From positions 1-27,335 of the IMG/VR virus record IMGVR_UViG_3300023174_000550: 27,335 bases of DNA; one strand, written 5' to 3'. The notes beneath the pieces are model-generated. The model saw only the letters and a list, made by a program, of their open reading frames with translations, was not told the DNA's origin and made no database searches. The position numbers were made by a program, and so were the translations under genes. Positions 8,653-15,228 of this stretch are shown here, piece by piece. The stretch is from a virus. The first letter of the stretch is position 1; each line of letters starts with the position of its first letter.

Positions 8653-9104
8653 TAATTTACCGCCTGATTTTCTGATCTGCGAATTGTAAATGAATAATAA
8701 TCTATTTCACCATAGGGGGCAAAATGTGGGTCATATGCTGCTAATTCATATATTGTACCCTTGCCGTTTCTAGGTCCTGCAGTTTCTTCATATATAAGTT
8801 GACCAGCAGCACTCCTGATATTAGTCAACAGTATATTTGTTAATGCCTCATTTACTTCTCTTGTTGTTACTCTTAAATCTGTTTTTGTTCTACCAATTAA
8901 AATATCTTTATATTGTAAAAAAACTGCTGGAGTTACTTCTCCTGCACCTTTTCTTGAAAATGGCATTGCATTTAGTGCAATAGTTCTATCAAACACCCAA
9001 TCTTTTTTAACTTCTCCATATGAACCTTGACTTATGATTGGATAATAAATATCAGCAAGCATTGGAAAATATAAATCCGTGGCTTCACAATTGTTTGTAG
9101 CCAT
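8652..9104 (-). CDS. Probable head closure (stopper) protein
   Basis: This 150-aa protein is the second gene of a tightly packed group after the capsid genes, between the probable adaptor and the neck gene. In siphoviruses this position encodes the head closure protein that seals the connector after DNA packaging. The sequence is beta-rich: DLYFPMLADIYYPIISQGSY at the start and YGEIDYYSFTIRRSENQ at the end, with an acidic helix in the middle. The opening phrase about a Y.P.I...G.YGEVKKDWVFD resembles the N-terminal strands of small beta-barrel stopper proteins, but this is a weak resemblance. It begins two bases after the upstream stop with only a poor ribosome site, so it likely depends on coupling. 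Confidence 0.55.
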   Translation of the reverse strand: MATNNCEATDLYFPMLADIYYPIISQGSYGEVKKDWVFDRTIALNAMPFSRKGAGEVTPAVFLQYKDILIGRTKTDLRVTTREVNEALTNILLTNIRSAAGQLIYEETAGPRNGKGTIYELAAYDPHFAPYGEIDYYSFTIRRSENQAVN

Positions 9105-9105
9105 A

Positions 9106-10071
9106 TTAAATCACCCAAGGTTTACGCAATGTTGTTGTGTATTTTTCTAAAGCCTTATCAACAAAAAGATTTCCTGTTCCGTCAAGGTGACGCTGATCCC
9201 AAGTAATTGTAAATTGGTCTGTCTGGTATTGATCAATTGAACGTTTGTAATAATCTAGTTTTCCACATTTAATATCATCCATCAATCTTATAGTTGCATC
9301 ACGAATATCATTTGGAATAACTCTGTGTCCAGTTTCATATATAATTACATAATCAACACCTTCTGGGAACATAACTCCTACATTATTTGCACTAAAAGTT
9401 GGAGTGTCTAGAGCACTAAAATTATTAAATGAATCTGATACTGATCTGCGATATTGTAGTGGTTTTTTCTCAGCACGATTATAGGCTCCTGTATCTGCTA
9501 AGTCTTTGTATATAGCACTTCTATCCATAGTGATTCCATAGGTGTACCCTGCAATTGCTGGATTTGCCAATGTTGAATCATAGACTAATTCTGAGTTTTC
9601 ATATACTTGTAAAACTTTATATGCTAAATTCCATAATGGTATATAGTCTGTTCCTTGTCCAACAACCTCTAGTATGCTTTTTTCAAACAAGAATCCTTGT
9701 GGTCCAACAATTGAGTTAATTATAGTTCTTGCAAGTAACTCATTATCTGCATATTCTGCAATTTCTGATGCTGTTGAAACTAAATCTCTTACATCAACAT
9801 ATGGTCTAATAACATTTAAAACATCTTGAATTACAACATCTCCAGTAGTATTAGTTGGGCTATCATATATTAAAATAGCATAGTCATGATCATATTTTAC
9901 AAAATCTCCATCTAAAATATAAGTAATTTTAGAACTTGCATTTGAGGTTAAAGTCACTGCTGCTTCAACTGTTATTGGTGCATTTTCAATAGTAAAATAA
10001 TACTGTGTATTAGGTAGTGGAACTGTATATTGAATGCTAATTGGGTATGGTGGTTGTCTTTTAATTATCAT
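9106..10071 (-). CDS. Probable head-tail adaptor / connector protein
   Basis: This 321-aa protein is downstream of the capsid genes and heads the neck group. The N-terminal 100 residues are beta-rich (QYTVPLPNTQYYFTIENAPI, then ITYILDGDFVKYDHDYAILI). The middle is helical (DVRDLVSTASEIAEYADNEL, then a segment to about 165), and the C-terminal 110 residues are mixed, including VDYVIIYETGHRVIPNDIRD and WDQRHLDGTGN. The helical centre could be the adaptor bundle seen in gp6/gp15-type connectors, with added beta domains, but I see no diagnostic motif. The start follows the previous stop by two bases, without a Shine-Dalgarno sequence, suggesting re-initiation. It is longer than typical adaptors (about 100-150 aa), so an extra domain or another neck role is possible. 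Confidence 0.5.
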   Translation of the reverse strand: MIIKRQPPYPISIQYTVPLPNTQYYFTIENAPITVEAAVTLTSNASSKITYILDGDFVKYDHDYAILIYDSPTNTTGDVVIQDVLNVIRPYVDVRDLVSTASEIAEYADNELLARTIINSIVGPQGFLFEKSILEVVGQGTDYIPLWNLAYKVLQVYENSELVYDSTLANPAIAGYTYGITMDRSAIYKDLADTGAYNRAEKKPLQYRRSVSDSFNNFSALDTPTFSANNVGVMFPEGVDYVIIYETGHRVIPNDIRDATIRLMDDIKCGKLDYYKRSIDQYQTDQFTITWDQRHLDGTGNLFVDKALEKYTTTLRKPWVI

Positions 10072-10073
10072 AT

Positions 10074-10289
10074 TTATTTACCGTAGGCTTTCGCCACTTC
10101 CTCTGGACTAGCCAAACGTACTGCAGTATGTTGCATCCATCTTTTTGAGTCTTCTGAAGAAACAATGTTGTAGCCAATAGTTAAAGATCCTACTTCAGTC
10201 CAATGAAGATTTCTGGAAGAAAACAGTGCTACTGTTTCATTAACTTCTTTTTGCTCTGTAACAGGTTTAACTGTTTTTGAATTTGCCAT
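10074..10289 (-). CDS. Small unassigned structural-region protein (71 aa)
   Basis: This is a 71-aa soluble protein between the capsid group and the neck group. The N-terminal 20 residues are polar and probably disordered (Lys, Glu, Val, Thr). The rest is a compact domain with NLHWTEVGSLTIGYNIVSSE, then a SKRWMQHTAVRLASPEEVAKAYGK ending. The last part reads like a small regulator-like or capping helix following two strands. I do not recognise the family. The start has a strong AGGAGG site 5 bases upstream, and an extended -10 box 17 bases before the ATG, so it may begin a transcript for the neck genes. A role in head completion is possible from position only. Confidence 0.7.
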   Translation of the reverse strand: MANSKTVKPVTEQKEVNETVALFSSRNLHWTEVGSLTIGYNIVSSEDSKRWMQHTAVRLASPEEVAKAYGK

Positions 10290-10306
10290 TAAATCCTCCT
10301 GTGTTT

Positions 10307-10315
10307 ATTATACCA
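10307..10315 (-). promoter_or_regulatory. Extended -10 (TGGTATAAT) before 71-aa gene
   Basis: The minus strand reads TGGTATAAT in the 32-base gap. The predicted start of transcription, near 10300, falls at the beginning of AGGAGG, so the leader would be only about 11 nt. The same TGGTATAATA string precedes the protease gene at 13151. No -35 match is seen. Confidence 0.5.
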
Positions 10316-10321
10316 GAATGC

Positions 10322-10564
10322 TTATCTTCTTCTACCAAAGTTATTCTGTTGTGTTTGCTTACCACCTGATGGTGTTCCTGATGGATTAGTTGCATTTGGT
10401 CCTGTTGTATCCCCAAAAATTATATCTCCATCAATATTGCCTAATGCATTTCTTTGAGTAATTAATCCAGTTGGACCCATAATAATAACTCCACCAACAT
10501 TACCAATTGCAAATGCACCATCTGCACTTAATGTTTGATTTGGATCTGTACTTGAATATGACAT
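10322..10564 (-). CDS. Small capsid-arm paralogue (80 aa), possible minor head protein
   Basis: The chosen start (MSYSSTDPN) has AAGGAG six bases upstream. A longer reading from 10612 would run through the GC-rich hairpin and has no ribosome site, so it is rejected. The 80-aa protein matches the N-terminal arm of the major capsid protein encoded just upstream. Residues 53-61 are TTGPNATNP in both. The segment TLSADGAFAIGNVGGV also parallels ALNSEGTFASGGIGSV in the capsid protein. DNA identity around the shared peptide is visibly high. The protein lacks the capsid fold, is rich in Gly, Asn and Thr, and ends in RRR. It was probably born by partial duplication of the capsid gene. It may bind the shell or act as a minor head component, but function is unknown. 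Confidence 0.75.
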   Translation of the reverse strand: MSYSSTDPNQTLSADGAFAIGNVGGVIIMGPTGLITQRNALGNIDGDIIFGDTTGPNATNPSGTPSGGKQTQQNNFGRRR

Positions 10565-10587
10565 ATATCTCCTTAAAGTGGAAAGGA

Positions 10588-10607
10588 GGGGCGGTTTTAT
10601 CCGCCCC
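10588..10607 (-). terminator. GC-rich hairpin after major capsid gene
   Basis: GGGGCGG and CCGCCCC (7 pairs, all strong) enclose a six-base loop, in a seven-G context on the minus strand. It is the most GC-rich spot in an AT-rich window, 30 bases after the capsid stop. The following sequence, TCCTTTCCACTTT, is only a weak T-tract, so it may attenuate or protect the 3' end rather than terminate fully. Confidence 0.6.
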
Positions 10608-10636
10608 CCCAATCAGGTTCAATTAAGAACTATTTT

Positions 10637-11767
10637 TTAGGATTCTGCTGCTGCATCTGCGAAAGCAACTGCATCAAGTTCTTCCCATTGGATACCAAAG
10701 CGTACGAATACTGTATATTCTACAGTGTCCTTCTTTGGCTTGTACTCACGGTTTACAGTGATATCTCTCTGGAATCCCCATACACGGTTCTGTGGGAATG
10801 TTAGATCAACATATCCTGCAGGGTAGTAAGGAACTTCCTGAACGTCAACTCCAAGAACACGAGTTGTACGTGCTCCACCAAATGTCTGTCCATTACCATC
10901 AAGGTATGCTTGACGATTCTGTGCTGTTCCATGTCCACCTGCGTGTGTACCAAATGCTTCTGCAATTGCATCAGCAAGTGTTCCATTGTTCTTTACGATA
11001 CCCTGGAATACATCTGTACCTGCGTAGAACTTAAGATTGTTCTTAAGTGCACGGTACTTACGTGGCATTGCAAGAATAATATTCTGCATAACTTCTGGTG
11101 TCCATCCGCCATTTGTTACTGTAACAATTGACTCGTGTGCTCCTGATGATGCTGTAGTTACCTTCTTGATAAAGCCAGGCATGATTGAAAGGAAGTTACC
11201 TGTTGTTCCATCACCATTGATTGCTAGATCTTCAACGTCGTTTCCGAAAGCGTTGGTCATCAAGCGAACGATGTGGTCCTCAAGTGCTCCTCCTTCAATA
11301 TTGTCTTCAAGTGCTTCTGTTGAAATTTCCCAATCAAGACGAATCTTCTTTGTTGTAAGTTCAACCTTTGTAAATGTAGCACCTGCGTTTGTGTAGTCGT
11401 TTGAGCCTTGTGCTGCTGCACGAATTACACGCTCACCCACGTTTACTTTTTCAAGTTCAATCGTATTGGCTCTCATTGTAACCTTACGACCATCCTGGGC
11501 GAGAACTGTTGCATCCCAAACGTAATCAATAAATCTACGTGCTTGCTCTGGTAGAAGAATTCCACCAAGTGCACCCACAGGATTAGTTGCGTTAGGTCCA
11601 GTAGTAACACCCATATTTGCTGTGGCTGTGTTACCAAGTATTCCTCCTGCTGGAGAAGATACTGATCCGATACCACCTGATGCAAAAGTACCTTCGGAGT
11701 TAAGTGCTCCAGCAGGTGCTGTTGAAGAAGGATAGTTCTTTACGATCTCTGTATTTTGTTCTGACAT
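10637..11767 (-). CDS. Major capsid protein, HK97 fold
   Basis: The start used (MSEQNTEIV, 376 aa) has GGAGGTG six bases upstream; a Met five codons earlier lacks a site. Residues 1-66 form a low-complexity Gly/Ala/Ser/Asn arm containing TTGPNATNP (55-63). From about residue 70 the protein reads as an HK97-type capsid subunit: a long strand-rich E-loop region (KVTMRANTIELEKVNVGERV), the WEISTEALEDN helix start, a long helix, and LAINGDGTTGNFLS (181-194), the INGDGT motif found in many capsid proteins of this fold. The end is acidic and alanine-rich. It follows the protease-scaffold gene, as expected, and is followed by a GC hairpin and an arm paralogue. It assembles the head shell, probably after proteolysis by the upstream enzyme. 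Confidence 0.93.
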   Translation of the reverse strand: MSEQNTEIVKNYPSSTAPAGALNSEGTFASGGIGSVSSPAGGILGNTATANMGVTTGPNATNPVGALGGILLPEQARRFIDYVWDATVLAQDGRKVTMRANTIELEKVNVGERVIRAAAQGSNDYTNAGATFTKVELTTKKIRLDWEISTEALEDNIEGGALEDHIVRLMTNAFGNDVEDLAINGDGTTGNFLSIMPGFIKKVTTASSGAHESIVTVTNGGWTPEVMQNIILAMPRKYRALKNNLKFYAGTDVFQGIVKNNGTLADAIAEAFGTHAGGHGTAQNRQAYLDGNGQTFGGARTTRVLGVDVQEVPYYPAGYVDLTFPQNRVWGFQRDITVNREYKPKKDTVEYTVFVRFGIQWEELDAVAFADAAAES

Positions 11768-11800
11768 ATATTTCACCTCCAAGTGATTTTATGATTTTTT

Positions 11801-12379
11801 TTAGTTAAATAGGTCGGATGATTTGAGGAAACGTCCGCCCCATAGGGATTTTTGAGTTGGCATTTCTGCAAACTCCTGCACGATCTCGCCTAGATCGCCA
11901 GACTTGCGGAAAGCGGTATCTTGCTCTACGGCATCTACTCTCTTTCCAAACTCATCTACTCCACCCTTGATATTTGAAACTTCATTAGTTACTGATGTAA
12001 CTTGTGCTGTAACATTATCAAGTGATTTCTTTAATTCAGCAACTACGTCGCTGATTGATTTAACTGTTGAAGTTAAATCTCCAAAGGCATTAGCAAGAGA
12101 TTCTTTTATCTCTGTAACGGCAGTGGCGACTGCCTCATCAGACTTTTTTGCATCAACGATATCTGGATTGATATCTGCTTCTGAAGCATTTGCTGCTTCG
12201 TCTACTGCTTCAGGAGTATGAGCATCTTCTGCTACATCTTCCTCAAGTGTTGGTGCTTCTACTGCTGCTTCTGATGTTGTCTCTGGAGCATCTTCAACGA
12301 CTGAATCTGCGCCGTCTGTTACACCAAGAGTTGTTGTTTCAACTGTTGCATCAGCGACTGGGATTGTATTTTCTGTCAT
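11801..12379 (-). CDS. Internal in-frame scaffold product (predicted, 192 aa)
   Basis: An ATG at 12379 is in frame with the protease gene (codon 255) and is preceded by AAAGGAGG at 12388-12395, eight bases away. That is a stronger site than most true starts here. The product would contain only the acidic region, the coiled coil and the capsid-binding tail, with no protease domain. Nested scaffold genes of this type are known in lambda (C and Nu3) and herpesviruses (UL26 and UL26.5). The prediction rests on sequence signals only. Confidence 0.55.
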   Translation of the reverse strand: MTENTIPVADATVETTTLGVTDGADSVVEDAPETTSEAAVEAPTLEEDVAEDAHTPEAVDEAANASEADINPDIVDAKKSDEAVATAVTEIKESLANAFGDLTSTVKSISDVVAELKKSLDNVTAQVTSVTNEVSNIKGGVDEFGKRVDAVEQDTAFRKSGDLGEIVQEFAEMPTQKSLWGGRFLKSSDLFN

Positions 12380-13141
12380 TGTATTTTCCTCCTTTGTCAT
12401 CTTAATTGTACTAATGCCTTTTGCACTATCAACTAAGAATTTTATCATTTCTGCTTTTTCATTGTCACTTTTTTCAACAAAACCTATGTTTTTCATTTGT
12501 GCACCATCAACTGGACTTACCTCTGAATCATTTTCAGATAAAGAAACAATTCCATTTGTTGAGTCCCAAAATACATTTTCAACTACAACTTCTGAAGAAG
12601 ATCCAGAAACTGTTGTTTGTCCATCTGCATTTTTTTGTACTGACAAAATGTTTGCAAGTTGATTTGCTGGTGAGTCAACTAAAGACAGTTCAAAAAGGTC
12701 ATAGTCTTTAATAATGCGAATTGCTTTTTGTGTTGTTTCGTCAATTGCATCATCCCATTTGTGGATATTTCCGCCAATTGAAAAACTTGAAAGGGTTCCA
12801 TCAAGAACTTTTTCCCAAGTATCCTGTGCGCCCTTTGAAACATATGCTGAAACATATACTCCATTATAAAATTTCTTTGTAGCAGGATCAAAATAGCGAT
12901 CTTGCTTAAATGATACTAATTTACCTACTGCTAATGGTTGATGCATTTCACGGATATTACCCTTGAATTTTTCAAATGCAGCAACGCTTGCTTCCTGTGT
13001 AACAATATCATCTTGCTTATCTAGGTTGTCTAAAGTTGCAAAACCAGACACAATTCTGCGCTCTGCGTCTACCTTAGCAAAAGGCATTGAGAGACGAACG
13101 TTTGTTCCTTCAGTTGTCCAATGGGCTTTATTGATATTCAT
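11801..13141 (-). CDS. Prohead protease fused to scaffold
   Basis: This 446-aa protein has an N-terminal HK97/herpesvirus-assemblin type serine protease domain (about 10-170). Visible elements are the strand RRIVSGFATLDNLDKQDDIV, the putative catalytic His67 in EMHQPL, the putative nucleophile Ser121 within SSFSIGG, and ELSLVDSPANQLA (151-163). The C-terminal part is a scaffold: an acidic, alanine-rich stretch (about 255-345), a long coiled coil (about 350-410), and a terminal SLWGGRFLKSSDLFN tail of the sort that binds capsid protein. The start has AGGAGA six bases upstream. Inside the gene an AAAGGAGG site eight bases before Met255 would allow a separate scaffold. It sits between portal and capsid genes, the standard order. 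Confidence 0.9.
   Translation of the reverse strand: MNINKAHWTTEGTNVRLSMPFAKVDAERRIVSGFATLDNLDKQDDIVTQEASVAAFEKFKGNIREMHQPLAVGKLVSFKQDRYFDPATKKFYNGVYVSAYVSKGAQDTWEKVLDGTLSSFSIGGNIHKWDDAIDETTQKAIRIIKDYDLFELSLVDSPANQLANILSVQKNADGQTTVSGSSSEVVVENVFWDSTNGIVSLSENDSEVSPVDGAQMKNIGFVEKSDNEKAEMIKFLVDSAKGISTIKMTKEENTMTENTIPVADATVETTTLGVTDGADSVVEDAPETTSEAAVEAPTLEEDVAEDAHTPEAVDEAANASEADINPDIVDAKKSDEAVATAVTEIKESLANAFGDLTSTVKSISDVVAELKKSLDNVTAQVTSVTNEVSNIKGGVDEFGKRVDAVEQDTAFRKSGDLGEIVQEFAEMPTQKSLWGGRFLKSSDLFN
12388..12395 (-). promoter_or_regulatory. Internal ribosome binding site for scaffold
   Basis: The minus strand AAAGGAGG encodes part of Lys-Glu-Glu in the protease frame yet matches an ideal Shine-Dalgarno sequence with an eight-base spacer to an in-frame ATG at the exact junction of protease and scaffold parts. 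Confidence 0.6.
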
Positions 13142-13150
13142 ATCTCTCCT

Positions 13151-13159
13151 ATTATACCA
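13151..13159 (-). promoter_or_regulatory. Extended -10 (TGGTATAAT) before protease gene
   Basis: TGGTATAAT lies nine bases before the protease ATG on the minus strand. The predicted transcript would start about three bases before the ATG, so this promoter would give an almost leaderless mRNA, while read-through RNA would use the AGGAGA site. Confidence 0.4.
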
Positions 13160-13173
13160 AAGATTTTACAATA

Positions 13174-13192
13174 CATCTCAGTTATTGAGATG
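13174..13192 (-). other. Hairpin over portal stop codon
   Basis: CATCTCA and TGAGATG form a perfect seven-base inverted repeat with a five-base loop, with the portal TAA in the loop. No T-tract follows, so a termination role is doubtful. It might slow ribosomes or protect the 3' end. Confidence 0.4.
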
Positions 13193-14822
13193 ATCTTCCA
13201 GCACCCTTTGGATTTCGTCCAGCCACTGTTGCAGGGCTATCAGATGAGTTATTTGTTCTTTGGCCATCTCTTGCTCTGTTTTTTGCATTATTAGCATTGG
13301 CATCGGCTGCTGCCCTTGCATTTAACTCTAGAGGTTTATCTCCATGTGCTGCCTGTGGAAGATCCAAAATCTCACGAGCCTCATTAGGAAGCATAATTTG
13401 ATTTTTTACATATCGTTCAAGAATCTGTGATTGTGCAATTTCATCAGTTAGTGTCAACTCATTAAATTTAAGTTCAACAATGTCTGTAAATTCCTTGACA
13501 ATTTTGCTAATAAACTTTTCAATTTTTTCTTGTTCTGGGCGAGCAACCTGCTCTTTAAATGTACGATCTTGAGAAAGGGCTGCTGCAATACCTGAGTCTG
13601 CTCCACCCAATTTAGAAATTGGAACTTGATGTGCAATCAAAATATCATCACGATTTTGCTTGCGATATTCTTTAAATGAGCCATCTTGAATGCCATTTTC
13701 AATTGGTTCCATTTTAAACTCAACCTTAGAAGTATCTGAATCTCCTGGAAGTGGAATATAAAGAGTACGATGAGATTGAGATTTTAGTCCAGTCTGCAAG
13801 AACCTAAACATCTTATCTTCTGCATCTGCAGAAAGTTTTGCACCTTTAAGAGTAATAATATATCTTGGCACAGCCTTGTTTTCAAAGTAATCAATATTAT
13901 ATTGTGAAGCAAGTTGATCTCCAATAAGTGATGGCATTGCAGCAATAATATCTGGAACCCCGTAATATGTATTTAATGGTGAGTATTCTTTAAAATGAAT
14001 AATTTCATTAGGACGATTATCTGCTGTTAATGGATTTTGATTCTTAGCCCCAAAATTGCGGAAATAAACTAAGCGTGGTCCAATAATCTGAACAAAGCCA
14101 TCACGCAAACGACGTACACGCATTGTTGTAGATGGTACATGCCCAATGTATCCAATTTCTCCATTTACTTTACGACCAACCTCAAGATATCCATTTCCTG
14201 TTGCTTGAACATCTGTATAAACTTTTTCCATAATAGTTGTAAAACTATCATCTGAGTTTAAACCTTCAAGCCATTCCTTAGCATCAATCTTAAGACGCTC
14301 AATTCTTTTCCTTGCTCTTTCTGTTGCAGCATCATCTGTTGAAGAAGATAGTTTCATAAGTGTTTGAGCATTCATATCAAAGTGATAACCTAGTCCAACA
14401 ACGTTTTCTACCTTAGCATCAATTGCAGCATGATTTGCAAAAGAAGTATCGTAAAAATTAGCAAGTTCATACATATTATAAGGTGGTGTAATTACATCAA
14501 AAATTCCATAGCCATTGCGGTATACAGTTCCAGGATTAATTGTTTTTGATCCCGCACCGTCTCCAACTTGACTTGCTCTAGCGTTTGCAAGATATTGATC
14601 TGTTGGTGCAGGTTGCTGAGTCATGACTGCAGAACTATACGTGTCTACTGCTTTTGTTGCTATGCGAGATTCACGTCTTTTAAAGTTTTGTTCAAGTCCT
14701 AAAAGATCTTTTAATTTTGTCCAGTCTTGATTAAATGGATCACTTTTTTTAAAAGGATTATCTTCTTTTTCTTGAGTATTTAATGCTGCTGAAATATATT
14801 GGTATTCCATATCATCACTCAT
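13182..14822 (-). CDS. Portal protein
   Basis: This 546-aa protein reads as a phage portal of the PBSX/SPP1-like families. Residues 120-150 carry ANFYDTSFANHAAIDAKVEN followed by VVGLGYHF. Next come a helical wing (about 165-205), VYTDVQATGNGYLEVGRKV, then NEIIHFKEYSPLNTYYGVPD with the long helix IIAAMPSLIGDQLASQYNID. PISKLGGADSGIAAALSQDR lies near 420, followed by helical stem and crown sequence. The last 45 residues are Ala/Asn/Arg/Ser-rich and probably disordered. Portal dodecamers form the DNA entry vertex and bind terminase and connector. The start overlaps the preceding gene by eight bases (ATGAGTGA), with AGAGGTG upstream. It lies next to protease and capsid genes as expected; no terminase gene lies immediately upstream. 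Confidence 0.93.
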   Translation of the reverse strand: MSDDMEYQYISAALNTQEKEDNPFKKSDPFNQDWTKLKDLLGLEQNFKRRESRIATKAVDTYSSAVMTQQPAPTDQYLANARASQVGDGAGSKTINPGTVYRNGYGIFDVITPPYNMYELANFYDTSFANHAAIDAKVENVVGLGYHFDMNAQTLMKLSSSTDDAATERARKRIERLKIDAKEWLEGLNSDDSFTTIMEKVYTDVQATGNGYLEVGRKVNGEIGYIGHVPSTTMRVRRLRDGFVQIIGPRLVYFRNFGAKNQNPLTADNRPNEIIHFKEYSPLNTYYGVPDIIAAMPSLIGDQLASQYNIDYFENKAVPRYIITLKGAKLSADAEDKMFRFLQTGLKSQSHRTLYIPLPGDSDTSKVEFKMEPIENGIQDGSFKEYRKQNRDDILIAHQVPISKLGGADSGIAAALSQDRTFKEQVARPEQEKIEKFISKIVKEFTDIVELKFNELTLTDEIAQSQILERYVKNQIMLPNEAREILDLPQAAHGDKPLELNARAAADANANNAKNRARDGQRTNNSSDSPATVAGRNPKGAGRSSQ

Positions 14823-15216
14823 CTAAAACACCTCTTCCATAAGTATCAACAGTATCTTGTGCAGCCTTCCAAGCACCAAGGTCGTTCATTGAAGGAATTA
14901 ATCCTGCTTTCATTCTATCCATTTGTTCTGAATGTTCTTCTTCAGAAATTCTTGTAAGCCCTGGAACAAATACGGCAGTTCCATCTCCTGGATCTCCATA
15001 GTGCTTTGCTGCAATTTTAAGTTTATTAATTTGATTGATATCATTTTTATTGGAAGGTATGTTTAATACATTTCCTTCTCCATCAGTAAAGTAGGCTCCG
15101 TTAGCCTTCTTATATACATAAAGTCCCCAGTCATACATCTTATCAATGACTTGACGACGAACATTTCCTACAATAGGTTTACCAGTTTTTGGGTTAATTA
15201 ATCCATCCATAACCAT
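14815..15216 (-). CDS. Small head-region protein upstream of portal (unassigned)
   Basis: This 133-aa protein overlaps the portal start by eight bases, so the two are coupled. It begins with a short GLINPKTGKPIVGNVRRQVI segment, then a WGLYVYKKANGAYFTDGEGN strand-turn region, a charged helix (INQINKLKIAAKHYGDPGDG), and an acidic, helical C-terminus (RISEEEHSEQMDRMKAGLIP). I do not recognise the family. The second ATG (15210) is a plausible alternative start. No Shine-Dalgarno sequence precedes either Met. An extended -10 box ends two bases before the first ATG, which would make the second ATG the first codon of a leaderless mRNA. A role in head assembly or packaging is inferred from position alone. 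Confidence 0.75.
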   Translation of the reverse strand: MVMDGLINPKTGKPIVGNVRRQVIDKMYDWGLYVYKKANGAYFTDGEGNVLNIPSNKNDINQINKLKIAAKHYGDPGDGTAVFVPGLTRISEEEHSEQMDRMKAGLIPSMNDLGAWKAAQDTVDTYGRGVLDE

Positions 15217-15217
15217 A

Positions 15218-15226
15218 AGTATACCA
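15218..15226 (-). promoter_or_regulatory. Extended -10 (TGGTATACT), leaderless-type promoter candidate
   Basis: The minus strand TGGTATACTTAT is identical over 12 bases to the ribonucleotide reductase promoter at 21225. The predicted transcription start (about 15211) falls one base before the ATG at 15210. No ribosome binding site is present. It would drive the head gene block beginning with the 133-aa gene and portal. Confidence 0.5.
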
Positions 15227-15228
15227 GA

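Noticed and set aside
10565-10612. Upstream extension of the 80-aa gene (MGGRIKPPLLSTLRRY)
   Set aside because: It reads through the GC-rich hairpin, has no ribosome site, and the downstream ATG has AAGGAG at ideal spacing.
10792-12711. Plus- and minus-strand overlapping open frames within the capsid and protease genes
   Set aside because: They are antisense or alternate-frame shadows of confidently assigned genes, with low-complexity Leu/Gln- or Ser-rich translations.
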